From: an uncultured Collinsella sp.
GTDB taxonomy: Bacteria; Actinomycetota; Coriobacteriia; Coriobacteriales; Coriobacteriaceae
DNA: 42,870 bases
Direction: 5' to 3'
Assembly: GCA_902496845.1 (NCBI GenBank)
Contig: CABVCJ010000011.1
Location: forward strand, 1 to 42,870
The stretch's first letter is position 1. Every line of letters starts with the position of its first letter. This document shows positions 26,145 to 34,209 of this stretch, piece by piece. Position numbers and translations under genes: made by a program. Below the pieces are notes generated by a model that saw only the letters and a program-made list of their open reading frames with translations, was not told the origin of the DNA and searched no databases.

Positions 26145-26963
26145 ATGTCTGCAATCACTATTCTGCTTGTTGCGATTGTCGCGTTGCTTGCCGGTATGGA
26201 AGGCGTTCTGGATGAGTTCCAGTTCCATCAGCCGCTCGTGGCATGCACGCTTATCGGTCTCGTAACCGGTCACCTTCAGGAGGGCATCCTCCTGGGCGGT
26301 TCGCTCCAGATGATGGCCCTTGGCTGGGCTAACGTCGGCGCCGCCGTCGCGCCTGACGCCGCTCTGGCCTCGGTCGCTTCTTCGATCATCATGGTGCTCG
26401 CCCTCAACGGCGGCGCCACTGATTCGGCCAAGGCCGTTACCGCGGCCATCGCCGTCGCCGTCCCGCTGTCGGTCGCTGGTCTGTTCCTGACCATGATCTG
26501 CCGTACCATTGCTACCGCTATCGCTCACGCCATGGACGGTTGCGCCGAGAAGGGCGACTTCTCCGGCATCGAGCGCTGGCAGTACGCTGCCATCCTCATG
26601 CAGGGCCTTCGTATCGCCATCCCGGCAGTACTTCTGTGCGTTATCCCGGCCGAGGCTGTTACCAACGCGCTTAACGCTATGCCCGACTGGCTGTCCGGCG
26701 GCATGGCCGTCGGCGGCGGCATGGTCGCTTCCGTCGGTTACGCCATGGTCATCAACATGATGGCCACCAAGGAGACCTGGCCGTTCTTCATCCTCGGCTT
26801 TGTCCTTGCTGCCATCCCTCAGCTCACGCTGATCGCCCTTGGCCTCATCGGCATCTCCCTTGCCCTCATCTACCTTGGCCTTAAGGATCTGGCCAAGCAG
26901 GGTGGCGGCACGGGCGGTGGCTCCGGCGACCCGCTCGGCGACATTCTGAACGATTACGAGTAG
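26145..26963 (+). CDS. manY: PTS mannose-family EIIC component
   Basis: Membrane channel subunit of the permease, 272 aa with multiple hydrophobic segments (ITILLVAIVALLAGMEGVLDEF; LVACTLIGLVTGHLQEGILLGGSLQMMALGWANVGAAVAPD; ILGFVLAAIPQLTLIALGLIGISLALIYLG). The GHLQEGILLGGSLQMMALGW block is the family signature. A Gly-rich C terminus (QGGGTGGGSGDPLGD) is unusual but plausible as a cytoplasmic tail. It begins 18 bases after manX behind AAAGGAGG and is followed 16 bases later by the EIID gene. Confidence 0.93.
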   Translation: MSAITILLVAIVALLAGMEGVLDEFQFHQPLVACTLIGLVTGHLQEGILLGGSLQMMALGWANVGAAVAPDAALASVASSIIMVLALNGGATDSAKAVTAAIAVAVPLSVAGLFLTMICRTIATAIAHAMDGCAEKGDFSGIERWQYAAILMQGLRIAIPAVLLCVIPAEAVTNALNAMPDWLSGGMAVGGGMVASVGYAMVINMMATKETWPFFILGFVLAAIPQLTLIALGLIGISLALIYLGLKDLAKQGGGTGGGSGDPLGDILNDYE

Positions 26964-26979
26964 GAGGGGAGTGATACAT

Positions 26980-27900
26980 ATGGCAGAGAACAAGATTCAG
27001 CTCACCAAGGCTGACCGTAAGAAGGTTTGCTTCCGTCATCAGTTCCTTCAGGGCTCGTGGAACTACGAGCGTATGCAGAACGGCGGCTGGTGCTTCGCAA
27101 TGATCCCTGCGATCAAGAAGCTCTACACCAGCAAGGATGACCAGATTGCCGCGCTTAAGCGCCACCTGGAGTTCTATAACACCCACCCCTATGTTTCCGC
27201 CCCCGTCATTGGCGTTACCCTCGCCCTCGAGGAGGAGCGCGCCAACGGTGCTCCGATCGATGACGTCGCCATCCAGGGCGTCAAGGTCGGTATGATGGGC
27301 CCGCTCGCCGGCGTCGGTGACCCCGTCTTCTGGTTCACCCTTCGCCCGATTCTGGGCGCTCTGGGCGCTTCCCTGGCCATGTCCGGCAGCATCGTCGGTC
27401 CGTTGCTGTTCTTCTTCGCGTGGAACATCATCCGTTACGCTTTCCTGTGGTACACACAGGAGTTTGGCTACAAGGTCGGCTCCTCTATCGCCAAGGACCT
27501 CTCCGGCGGTCTGATGGGCAAGGTCACCGAGGGCGCTTCCATCCTGGGTATGTTCATCATCGGCGCCCTGGTCGAGCGCTGGGTGTCCATTTCCTTCACC
27601 CCGATCGTCTCCACGGTCAAGCAGTCTGCTGGCGCCTTTATCGACTGGGCTAGCCTGCCTTCCGGTTCCGAGGGTATCAAGGAAGCGCTGACGATGTACA
27701 ACTCCGTCGGTGCTACCGCCCTTGATCAGATGAAGGTCACCACGCTCCAGGGTAACCTCGATCAGCTCATCCCCGGCCTTGCCGCCGTGTGCCTGACCCT
27801 GCTGGTCTGCAAGCTCCTCAAGAAGAAGGTTAGCCCGATCGTCATCATTCTGGCTCTCTTCGCCGTTGGCATCATCGGTCGCTTCTGCGGCTTCATGTAA
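26980..27900 (+). CDS. manZ: PTS mannose-family EIID component
   Basis: 306-aa membrane partner of EIIC in sugar translocation. Signature features are the N-terminal FRHQFLQGSWNYERMQNGGWCFAMIP, the PYVSAPVIGVTLALEEERANG block, GPLAGVGDPVFWFTLRPI, and hydrophobic C-terminal helices ending in GIIGRFCGFM. ATG 26980 is chosen; an in-frame GTG at 26971 directly abuts the AGGAGGGG ribosome site and is too close. The hairpin at 27957-27992 partly separates it from the DUF956 gene. Confidence 0.94.
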   Translation: MAENKIQLTKADRKKVCFRHQFLQGSWNYERMQNGGWCFAMIPAIKKLYTSKDDQIAALKRHLEFYNTHPYVSAPVIGVTLALEEERANGAPIDDVAIQGVKVGMMGPLAGVGDPVFWFTLRPILGALGASLAMSGSIVGPLLFFFAWNIIRYAFLWYTQEFGYKVGSSIAKDLSGGLMGKVTEGASILGMFIIGALVERWVSISFTPIVSTVKQSAGAFIDWASLPSGSEGIKEALTMYNSVGATALDQMKVTTLQGNLDQLIPGLAAVCLTLLVCKLLKKKVSPIVIILALFAVGIIGRFCGFM

Positions 27901-27956
27901 GCACGCTTCGGCTTAAGACCGAGAGTTGCTAGGTAAGGGCTTTTGAGCCATTGAAA

Positions 27957-28000
27957 CGGACCGCACCCGGTGGGTACACTGGATGCGGTCCGATTGTTTT
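27957..28000 (+). terminator. Terminator between manZ and the DUF956 gene
   Basis: CGGACCGCA / TGCGGTCCG stem with additional inner pairs, followed by ATTGTTTT. The DUF956 gene lies 20 bases downstream, so partial readthrough is likely if both are in one regulon. Confidence 0.65.
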
Positions 28001-28020
28001 AATTGGAGGGCGAGGCGCGT

Positions 28021-28419
28021 ATGGCGCAATCTCAGAACAGCACGGTCGATCTGGCAACGCCGGCAACCTGCCTGATGGGGCTTACCAGCCACGGTAACGT
28101 GATGGTGGGCAATAAGGCGTTCGAGTACTATAACGAGCGCAATCCCGAGGATTATATTCAAATCCCGTGGGACGAGGTCGACTATATTGCCGCCGAGGTT
28201 TTGCGCGGCACCAAGAAGATTACGCGTTTTGCCATCTTCACCAAGGACAACGGTCACTTTACGTTTTCGACGCGCGACGACAAAGAGACGCTTCGCGCGG
28301 TCCGCAAGTACGTCGACGAGGATAAGCTCGTGCGTTCGCCCGACTTTATCGATGTGACCGCCAAGGGCGCCAAGAGCATCCCCTCCGTCATCAAAGGCCT
28401 CTTCCACAAAGGCAACTAG
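28021..28419 (+). CDS. manO: DUF956 family protein (ManO-like)
   Basis: 132 aa, soluble. DUF956 proteins are encoded beside mannose-family PTS operons and are called ManO in lactic acid bacteria, where a regulatory or accessory role is suspected. Family blocks seen: ATCLMGLTSHGNVMVGNKAFEYY, IQIPWDEVDYIAAEV and FAIFTKDNGHFTFSTRD. ATG 28021 follows GGAGGGCGAG. Location after EIID supports the call. The symbol is by family association only. Confidence 0.85.
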   Translation: MAQSQNSTVDLATPATCLMGLTSHGNVMVGNKAFEYYNERNPEDYIQIPWDEVDYIAAEVLRGTKKITRFAIFTKDNGHFTFSTRDDKETLRAVRKYVDEDKLVRSPDFIDVTAKGAKSIPSVIKGLFHKGN

Positions 28420-28428
28420 CTCCTCATA

Positions 28429-28495
28429 AGTTGCGGTGAAATAGTTCCTAAATACGGCTTTAGATGCTTCAGACAGGAACTATTCCACCGCAACT
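28429..28495. repeat. Family C hairpin repeat, copy 3
   Basis: Arms 28429-28449 and 28475-28495 (AGTTGCGGTGAAATAGTTCCT and complement, one mismatch). It follows the DUF956 stop by nine bases, the same placement as the other two copies. Confidence 0.75.
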
Positions 28496-28554
28496 TCGAA
28501 GTCTAGTCATGCGACGTATGGCGATGCAGTAAATCTGCTACACTAGTACAACAT

Positions 28555-28630
28555 GCCTCCGTAGCTCAGGGGATAGAGCACCGCTCTCCTAAAGCGGGTG
28601 TCGACGGTTCGAATCCGCCCGGGGGCACCA
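28555..28630 (+). tRNA. tRNA-Arg (CCT), integration site
   Basis: 76 nt including encoded CCA. Acceptor GCCTCCG pairs with CGGGGGC; anticodon stem CCGCT/AGCGG encloses the loop CTCCTAA, anticodon CCT (reads AGG); the T loop is TTCGAAT. Its 3' half from the anticodon loop onward is duplicated at 42744-42790, the mark of integration into the gene. The gene stays complete because the integrated element restores the 3' end. Confidence 0.95.
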
Positions 28631-28631
28631 G
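28585..28631 (+). repeat. attL, 47-bp direct repeat
   Basis: Begins TCTCCTAAAGCGGGTG in the tRNA-Arg anticodon loop and ends one base after the CCA. Identical to 42744-42790. Confidence 0.92.
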
Positions 28632-28639
28632 GAAAATCG

Positions 28640-28670
28640 CAGGTCAGGAGTTATTTTTGCTTCTGACCTG
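28640..28670 (+). terminator. Terminator after tRNA-Arg, supplied by the element
   Basis: CAGGTCAGGAG / CTTCTGACCTG, 11 bp with one G-T pair, nine-base loop containing TTTTT. It replaces the chromosomal tRNA terminator now displaced to 42799. Confidence 0.6.
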
Positions 28671-29073
28671 TTCTGGTTTTGGGACTAAGAACCGTTTTCG
28701 TTTGTAAATCTGGTAAGTAAATATTATGACTTCCCGAGTTTTCCACTGAAAACAGGAAATCACCATTTTGGGGATAAAAGTTTTCAACAGCTGTTAGTCG
28801 GTTCCATTTTGGTGATGTGCTTCCCTCTTTTGGGTAAATAATTTCACCATTTTGATGATTCGGTAGCTTTGAATTATTTGATAAAAAGCCTGCTCAGAAG
28901 CTTGTGTAATACCCAGTTTGGTGAAACCAATTAATAGAGAAATAGTTTATAAAGAAATAGGGACGGCGATGCCGTCCCCTTCGCTCGCAGAGCTCGCTGC
29001 GCGGTCACGTGCCGTGACCTTGCCGCCGGCTACGCCGTCGATTGATACGCTCACTGCGTTCGCTGATGATGGA
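28671..29073. other. Left end of the element: repeats and hairpins
   Basis: No gene supported. CACCATTTTG occurs at 28761 and 28845, and CCATTTTGGTGATG at 28804; AGTTTTCAACA (28779) and AGCTGTTAGT (28789) recur near the right end (42576, 42611), so these may be integrase arm sites. Further on are compact hairpins GGGACGGC-GAT-GCCGTCCC (28961-28979) and GGTCACG-TGC-CGTGACC (about 29004-29020). A 66-codon frame here runs through these hairpins and lacks a ribosome site. Confidence 0.45.
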
Positions 29074-29322
29074 CTAATCCTTTTTATCAGTGACACCAGT
29101 CATAAGTGCAGCAATTGATATGTTGAATCCATTGGCAATTTTAGAGAGGTTAGAAAGACTGACATTTCTTCGCCCGACCTCTATCGAGGCGTAGTAAGAC
29201 CTGTCCATGTCAATGCGGTTCGCAAATTGCTCTTGTGAGTAACCAGACTCTGATCTGAGTTCTTTGCAGCGTAGACCAAAGGATTGTTGTAGCGGCGAGA
29301 TATCCATGACAAAAAGAGTCAT
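29074..29322 (-). CDS. XRE-family transcriptional regulator
   Basis: Up to 82 aa, consisting of a single Cro/C1-type helix-turn-helix: SFGLRCKELRSESGYSQEQFANRIDMDRSYYASIEVGRRNVSLSNLSKIANGF, followed by a short C-terminal tail. Possible starts are ATG 29322 or ATG 29307 (77 aa); neither has a good ribosome site, so translation may be weak or leaderless. A dyad TCCATGAC-N7-GTCATGGA overlaps both start codons. It is divergent from the adhesin gene, and a GGATTGTTGTA sequence occurs three times in and around the shared promoter region, so it probably regulates itself and the adhesin. Confidence 0.88.
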   Translation of the reverse strand: MTLFVMDISPLQQSFGLRCKELRSESGYSQEQFANRIDMDRSYYASIEVGRRNVSLSNLSKIANGFNISIAALMTGVTDKKD

Positions 29323-29363
29323 GGATTGTTGTATTTATGCCAACGGACTATATACAACAATCC
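29281..29363. promoter_or_regulatory. Repeated regulator sites over the adhesin promoter
   Basis: GGATTGTTGTA occurs at 29281-29291 and 29323-29333 on the plus strand, 42 bp apart, and inverted at 29352-29363; the last two form a perfect 12-bp dyad with a 17-bp gap. A plus-strand promoter fits exactly between them: TTGTTG (29326-29331), 17 bp, TATATA (29349-29354). A second dyad, TCCATGAC-N7-GTCATGGA (29303-29325), covers the XRE start. Binding by the XRE protein would block the -35 and -10 elements of the adhesin gene. Confidence 0.65.
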
Positions 29364-29446
29364 CAGTTAAGGCGCATAATTACCTCTATTGGAAAGCACT
29401 CTGATGCCCAGTCGGATAGGGCACGGAAAAGGAATGGAACAGCACA

Positions 29447-32400
29447 ATGACTCAGGGAAAGCATTTCGCTGCCGGTGGCGATCACTTCGCCGCACTGCCA
29501 AGCAAAAAGATTCACGCCCCGAAGGGGATCGCGCGTCTGACCGTCACCGCGGCGACCATGGCTGCCATGACCGGATCGAGCCTCATCTCACCGTTCGCGG
29601 CATTCGCCCAGACCGGTGACGGGACCACGCAGCACCCCGCCGTGATGTCGCCGATCGCCGCCCACGCCGGCGCGGCATCCGGTATCGGCGCGAAATCCGC
29701 CGCACAGACCATCGCGGACCTGCAGAAGGCGGTCGACGAGGCGAAGGCGAAGGAGGACGCCGCCAAGGCATCCTACGATGAGGCCGCCGGTCCCTACAAC
29801 GAGGCGGCTTCCGCCCGCGACCAGGCCAAGGCATCCTACGATTCGGCAGTCAGCGCCGGCACGGCAGCCGACCGAGCGGCAATGGACGAGTACGCCCGTC
29901 AGGTCGCAGAGGGCAAGGACGCCGCCGATGCCGACGGTAAGGACCTCGAGCAGGCGAAGGCGGGTCTCGCAGACGCCAAGGCGGATACATCCGAGAAGGA
30001 CGAAGCGTACCAGTCCACCCTCAAGGCGGCCCAGGACGCTCAGGATGCCCTCGATAAAGCCAAGGCCGATGCCGCAAACGCCACCCCGGAGGCTATCAGT
30101 GCCGCCGAGCAGGCCGTGCGCGACGCCCAGGATGCCATGAGCAGGGCACAGGCCGAACTCGCCAACGCCAACGCGACGCTTGCCGATGCCCAGTCCAAGC
30201 TGGTTGCGACCCAGTCTGCAAAGGATGCTGCCGATGCCGTCCTCGCCGCAGCCCAGCAGAACAAGGACGCGGCGGATGCGAAGGCCGCAGCAGCCAGCGC
30301 CGCCTACGAGAAGGCGAAAGCCGACCTCGCCGCAGCGGAGGCCGGTGCGAGCGGTCCGGAGTACGATGCGGCAAAACAGAAGGTCGCGGACGCGGAGGCA
30401 GCCCTCGCTGCCGCACGAGCTGTGCAGTCCCAGTGCAAGTCCGAGCTCGAGCAGGCACAGTCCGCTGCGGCAACGGCACAGGCCGACCTGAATGATGCCC
30501 AGGTGGCCCTCTCCGTAAAGCAGCAGGCCGCGGCCGATGCCGAATCCGGCGTGAACGCCGCCCAGTCCGCTCTCGATGCCGCGAACGCCGGCCTCGATGC
30601 GGCCAAACAGGCGAATGCCGACGCCGTCGCCAAGCTGGATGCCGCGAAGCGGGCTGTCAAGGACGCCGAGTCCGCCAAGGCAGCCGCCGACGTAGAGCTC
30701 GCGAACGCCAAGGCCGCAAAGGATACCGCAGACGCCGCCGTGACCGCCGCGCAGCAGAAGGTCGACGAGGCACAGGCGAAACTCGATTCCGCCGACGCGC
30801 AACTCAAGCAGGGAGCCATCGGCTTCTTCCGTGCCATGGGTGCCGATGACGCAGTCAACATCATCCTGAACGCCAAATATGCCGGAAAGACCGAAGTCGG
30901 CAACTCCAAGGACGCCACGTCCCTTGATAACATGCTCAATGCGATCAGGTGGATGAAGTCCGTCAACGACTACCGCAAGTCGGTCGGTCTGTCCGAGCTC
31001 CAGGTCACCTACAAGCTCATCGCCGGTGCCATTGCGGATGCCAACTACAGTGACACTGTGCTCGATCATGCCCGTCAATATGATTTTGCCGAAAACCTGG
31101 CATGGAATTACGGAATCGATCCGAGTGGGCAGTGGATCGAGCAGGAGAAGGGCTTTTTCGACAAGGCAACGGAGGCCCTTTATGGAGTCACCGGTCTTGT
31201 CGGCAAGGATGCCTATGATTTCTATGCAAAGAACGGCGTCGCAATTAACCATTGGATTGCAGACAACTGCCGCTGGGAGAACGGCAGCAGCGGCACCGTC
31301 GGCCATTACATGAACATCATCAATCCCGAACTCGCCGTTATGGGAATGGCAACCTGCACCAAGGGCACCATGTCCGGGCTTCAGACGCAGTGCTACACCG
31401 CAGAGATCTCCGGCTGGTCCGGCTCCGGTTGGAACACGAACCCCATCTCCGTCGACGAGTACGAGCAGAAGCTGACCTCCTATATCAACGGCCTCAAGAA
31501 CGCCAAGAGCGCACTCGATGCAGCCAAGGCCGATCTCGCATCCAAGCAGCAGGCAGCCACCGACGCCGCTGAAACCGTCCAGCAGAAGCAGGACGCGGTG
31601 GATTCCGCACGGGCAGGTGTCGATGCCGCGAAGCAGGACGTCACCGATGCCCAGCGTGCCGTCGATGCCGCAAAGGCTGATCTCGCATCCAAGCAGCAGG
31701 GCGTCACGGATGCCCAGACCGAGCTTGATGCGGCGAAATCGGACCTCGATGCCGCCAACGCGGCAGTCGATACGGCAAAGTCGACCGTCCAGCAGAAGCA
31801 GGTCGCCTTTGATGCCGCCAATGCGGTCGTAACGGCCGCACAGACCAACCTGAATTCCGCCAAGGCGGACACCGAGGCCAAGCAGCAGGACGTCATGGAT
31901 GCGAACGCCGATCTCGCGAAGTTCTTCCAGGACGTCGCCGACGCCAAGAAGGCGCTCGATGCCGCAAAGAGCGTCCACGACGCGGCGGCAGCCGAGCAGA
32001 CCGAGAAGGCGACCGTCTTCGCCGCCGCCGAGCAAAAGGCGGACGCCACCGCACGCGCCCTCGCGGATGCCCAGCGTGCCGTCGATGCCGCAAAGGCCGA
32101 CACCGGCGTTGCCGCCGACAGGCTTACCGGCTCCCAGACCGATCTCGATGACGCACAGTCGAACCTCGACATCCTCACCGATCTTGCCGCGAAGCTCGCA
32201 GAGGCACAGCAGCGCGAGCAGGATGCAGTAAAGGCCGTCAATGACACCAAGGCCGCCCTCGATGCCGCGAAGGCGGATACCATCGCCGCCGAGTCCCTGG
32301 TCTCCGCCGCCGAACAGGCGAAGGCGCAGGCAGACGCCAAGCTGTCGAAGCTGAATTCCATCGATGCCGGCGCGGCGATCGCTTCCGGCCATGATGTGAA

Positions 32401-32803
32401 CGCGGATGACGCCCTCAACGCGCTTTTCGCCACAGCAGTCGAGGCACGTGCCAAGGTCGCGCCCGCCAAGGTCATCCTGGACGAGAAGCAGGCCGCGGTG
32501 GACGGCCTCCAGGCCGGCTACGATGCGGCACTCGCCGCCTACGAGTTGGCGAAGTCCGACCGCATCGCGGCGGAGCAGAAGCTTTCCGATGAGATCGCAC
32601 GACAGGAGGCAGAGGAGGTCGCAAAGCAGCAGGTGGCATACACCCCGAAGCACCTCGCCGGCACGGAGACCGCCCAGACCGGCAGTCTCGCCCAGACCGG
32701 TGACCGCGCGGGACTCATCGGCGAGACGTTCGTCATCGGCGGTACCGTCCTCGTGGCAGCCGGCGTCTTCCTCGATCAGAAGAAGCGCCGCGAGCAGATG
32801 TAA
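29447..32803 (+). CDS. Sortase-anchored CAP-domain coiled-coil surface protein
   Basis: 1118 aa. Signal peptide of about 55 residues (basic N terminus, then LTVTAATMAAMTGSSLISPFAAFA). Ala-rich heptad-like coiled coil (about 80-455) built of variants of DAxAALDAAKADL. CAP/SCP-like globular domain (about 458-665; FAENLAWNYG and GHYMNIINPELAVMGMAT are typical). A second coiled coil (about 670-1075), with near-repeats around DLASKQQ. C-terminal cell-wall sorting signal LAQTGD, hydrophobic stretch and KKRREQM, a variant of LPxTG. Such rods hold a domain away from the cell; an adhesin or host-interaction role is inferred. Cargo of the element; a terminator follows. Confidence 0.88.
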   Translation: MTQGKHFAAGGDHFAALPSKKIHAPKGIARLTVTAATMAAMTGSSLISPFAAFAQTGDGTTQHPAVMSPIAAHAGAASGIGAKSAAQTIADLQKAVDEAKAKEDAAKASYDEAAGPYNEAASARDQAKASYDSAVSAGTAADRAAMDEYARQVAEGKDAADADGKDLEQAKAGLADAKADTSEKDEAYQSTLKAAQDAQDALDKAKADAANATPEAISAAEQAVRDAQDAMSRAQAELANANATLADAQSKLVATQSAKDAADAVLAAAQQNKDAADAKAAAASAAYEKAKADLAAAEAGASGPEYDAAKQKVADAEAALAAARAVQSQCKSELEQAQSAAATAQADLNDAQVALSVKQQAAADAESGVNAAQSALDAANAGLDAAKQANADAVAKLDAAKRAVKDAESAKAAADVELANAKAAKDTADAAVTAAQQKVDEAQAKLDSADAQLKQGAIGFFRAMGADDAVNIILNAKYAGKTEVGNSKDATSLDNMLNAIRWMKSVNDYRKSVGLSELQVTYKLIAGAIADANYSDTVLDHARQYDFAENLAWNYGIDPSGQWIEQEKGFFDKATEALYGVTGLVGKDAYDFYAKNGVAINHWIADNCRWENGSSGTVGHYMNIINPELAVMGMATCTKGTMSGLQTQCYTAEISGWSGSGWNTNPISVDEYEQKLTSYINGLKNAKSALDAAKADLASKQQAATDAAETVQQKQDAVDSARAGVDAAKQDVTDAQRAVDAAKADLASKQQGVTDAQTELDAAKSDLDAANAAVDTAKSTVQQKQVAFDAANAVVTAAQTNLNSAKADTEAKQQDVMDANADLAKFFQDVADAKKALDAAKSVHDAAAAEQTEKATVFAAAEQKADATARALADAQRAVDAAKADTGVAADRLTGSQTDLDDAQSNLDILTDLAAKLAEAQQREQDAVKAVNDTKAALDAAKADTIAAESLVSAAEQAKAQADAKLSKLNSIDAGAAIASGHDVNADDALNALFATAVEARAKVAPAKVILDEKQAAVDGLQAGYDAALAAYELAKSDRIAAEQKLSDEIARQEAEEVAKQQVAYTPKHLAGTETAQTGSLAQTGDRAGLIGETFVIGGTVLVAAGVFLDQKKRREQM

Positions 32804-32811
32804 AAGCGAGT

Positions 32812-32848
32812 CGGGCGTTGGATATCGGCTAGTGTCCAACGCCCGGTT
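32812..32848 (+). terminator. Terminator after the adhesin gene
   Basis: Perfect 11-bp stem CGGGCGTTGGA / TCCAACGCCCG followed by GTTTC. It stands only 24 bases before the next start codon. Confidence 0.7.
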
Positions 32849-32868
32849 TCATGGACAGGGAGATCGGT

Positions 32869-33522
32869 GTGAGAACAAAGGCTATTATCGTTGCGCTTCT
32901 GGTGTGCCTTTCGGCACCTCAACTTGGATGTGCCAGCGTTGCAAAGCAAGGAAGCGGCTCTACGGAAAAGGCCGCCACAGCGGTAAAGAATAAAGACAAA
33001 AAGAAGCCGAGCGAAGAAAAGGCGGCGCAAACCTCTGGAACCAAGACCGAGGAGAAGAAAGAATCCGACGACAAGGACCAGAAGTCCGATGACTCCAAGA
33101 AAGAGGATAACAAGTCTTCCGACTCGTCGAAGTCTGACAGCAAGGGAAACTCCTCCGACTCGAAGCAGAATTCCGGCAATTCACAGGGTTCCGGCAGCAA
33201 TAATTCCTCTTCCAACAGCGGTAGCCAGAAGAAATGGGTTGCCGAGCAGGGCCACTGGGAAACCGACTACAGCCAGGTCTGGGTACCGAACGTGGTATAC
33301 ACGCGTCATCCTCGTTTCTGGGTCAATCATGGTGGTGCTATGGTAGGGCCCTTCGATTCATCCGATGCCGCCTACGCTTGGATTATTAACGATGGCGAAA
33401 ACGGCGGTATCGGTGGATCCGTTGTAGATGATTCGTATACCACCTCTGAGGACCAGGGACATTATGAACAGCAGGCTACGGGACAGCATTGGGTTGTCGA
33501 CGTCGCCGGTCACTGGGAGTAA
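32869..33522 (+). CDS. Secreted or lipoprotein-like protein with GHWE repeats
   Basis: 217 aa. Signal sequence RTKAIIVALLVCLSAPQLGC; the Cys may be lipidated, but the -3 position (Gln) does not fit a canonical lipobox. A long Lys/Asp/Ser linker (about 30-120), then a C-terminal module of some 95 residues with repeated aromatic motifs: WVAEQGHWETDYSQVWVPN, DQGHYEQQATGQHWVVD and a final VAGHWE. Repeated W-x(5)-GHWE units suggest a cell-wall or ligand-binding module; no named family was recognised. GTG 32869 is favoured (AGGGAG six bases upstream) over ATG 32851. It follows the adhesin gene and probably acts at the same surface. Confidence 0.75.
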   Translation: MRTKAIIVALLVCLSAPQLGCASVAKQGSGSTEKAATAVKNKDKKKPSEEKAAQTSGTKTEEKKESDDKDQKSDDSKKEDNKSSDSSKSDSKGNSSDSKQNSGNSQGSGSNNSSSNSGSQKKWVAEQGHWETDYSQVWVPNVVYTRHPRFWVNHGGAMVGPFDSSDAAYAWIINDGENGGIGGSVVDDSYTTSEDQGHYEQQATGQHWVVDVAGHWE

Positions 33523-33573
33523 TGTACATTTGTTCCCCTTCTCTTACGTTCGGTAAATAAATATTTATTTGCG

Positions 33574-33599
33574 GGCGGCCGGTTTCGGCCGCCTTTTTT
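33574..33599 (+). terminator. Terminator after the GHWE protein gene
   Basis: GGCGGCC-GGTTTC-GGCCGCC followed by TTTTTT. It ends the adhesin/lipoprotein cargo block. Confidence 0.9.
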
Positions 33600-34209
33600 A
33601 GACGCCCAGTCTGGGAGCAAACGATAGGAAAGCAATCAAACGAGAGGCCGTTCCAAAAGAATCCGGCGGTGCAGGATGCTTCGGGCAAAACCGTTCGCAA
33701 ATCGGTAAGGTCTTTCATCAACTTGCTCCAGCCCTCGCCCGGAGTCCGCTGCGCGGTAATGCAAAAACTCGGCATCCCTCGCATTCGCATTACCGCTCCG
33801 CTCTCGCTACAGCGAATTTCTAACACTCAGCATCCTTCGCGTTAAAAATTCGCTTCCGCTCACGGTCTCCGCTGACACTACGACACCGCGAAGCCTTTCG
33901 CTCGAAACGAGGCCTCTCATTTCGTGTCTACGCTACGCTCCGCCCAATCGCCGTTCCGGTGATTGCAAGATTGGTGTTGGGCTAGATAAATGGGGCCATA
34001 CTCGCCCCCTTTATCTGCCAACACATCTTGTTTATCACCTCTCACGGCGATAAAGTTAGAAATGAAGTTCGCCTTCATTTCTAAGGGAAGCGACGGCGTC
34101 ACTTCAAAAAAAACGGCGCGACGTCAGTCGCTCCTAAAAAGGAAAGCAATCTCATATCGGTTTTTGAATCGGTGGCCTCACCGATTCGCTCTGCTTTCCT
34201 GGGGGGCAT
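33600..34209. other. Hairpin array before mobC, candidate oriT
   Basis: 610 bases without a supported gene but with at least six stem-loops: GCGGTAATGC/GCATTACCGC (33753, 33787), AGCGAATTTCTAAC/complement with one mismatch (33811, 33841), AGATAAATGGGGC/complement with one mismatch (33984, 34004), a perfect TTAGAAATGAAG/CTTCATTTCTAA (34056, 34073), GAATCGGTG/CACCGATTC (34166, 34179) inside GGAAAGCA/TGCTTTCC (34141, 34192). Such arrays directly upstream of MobC/relaxase genes are where oriT, and sometimes a single-strand origin, is expected. The nick site is not identified. Confidence 0.55.

Noticed and set aside
28761..28854. CRISPR-like short repeats
   Set aside because: Only two exact 10-mers and one partial at irregular spacing; no array or cas gene.
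28918..29118. 66-codon frame left of the XRE gene
   Set aside because: Composed of hairpin sequences, no ribosome site, overlaps the end of the XRE gene.
29588..32839. 1083-codon minus-strand frame rich in Leu, Gly and Cys
   Set aside because: Opposite the repetitive adhesin; regular codons create a regular mirror sequence, not a gene.
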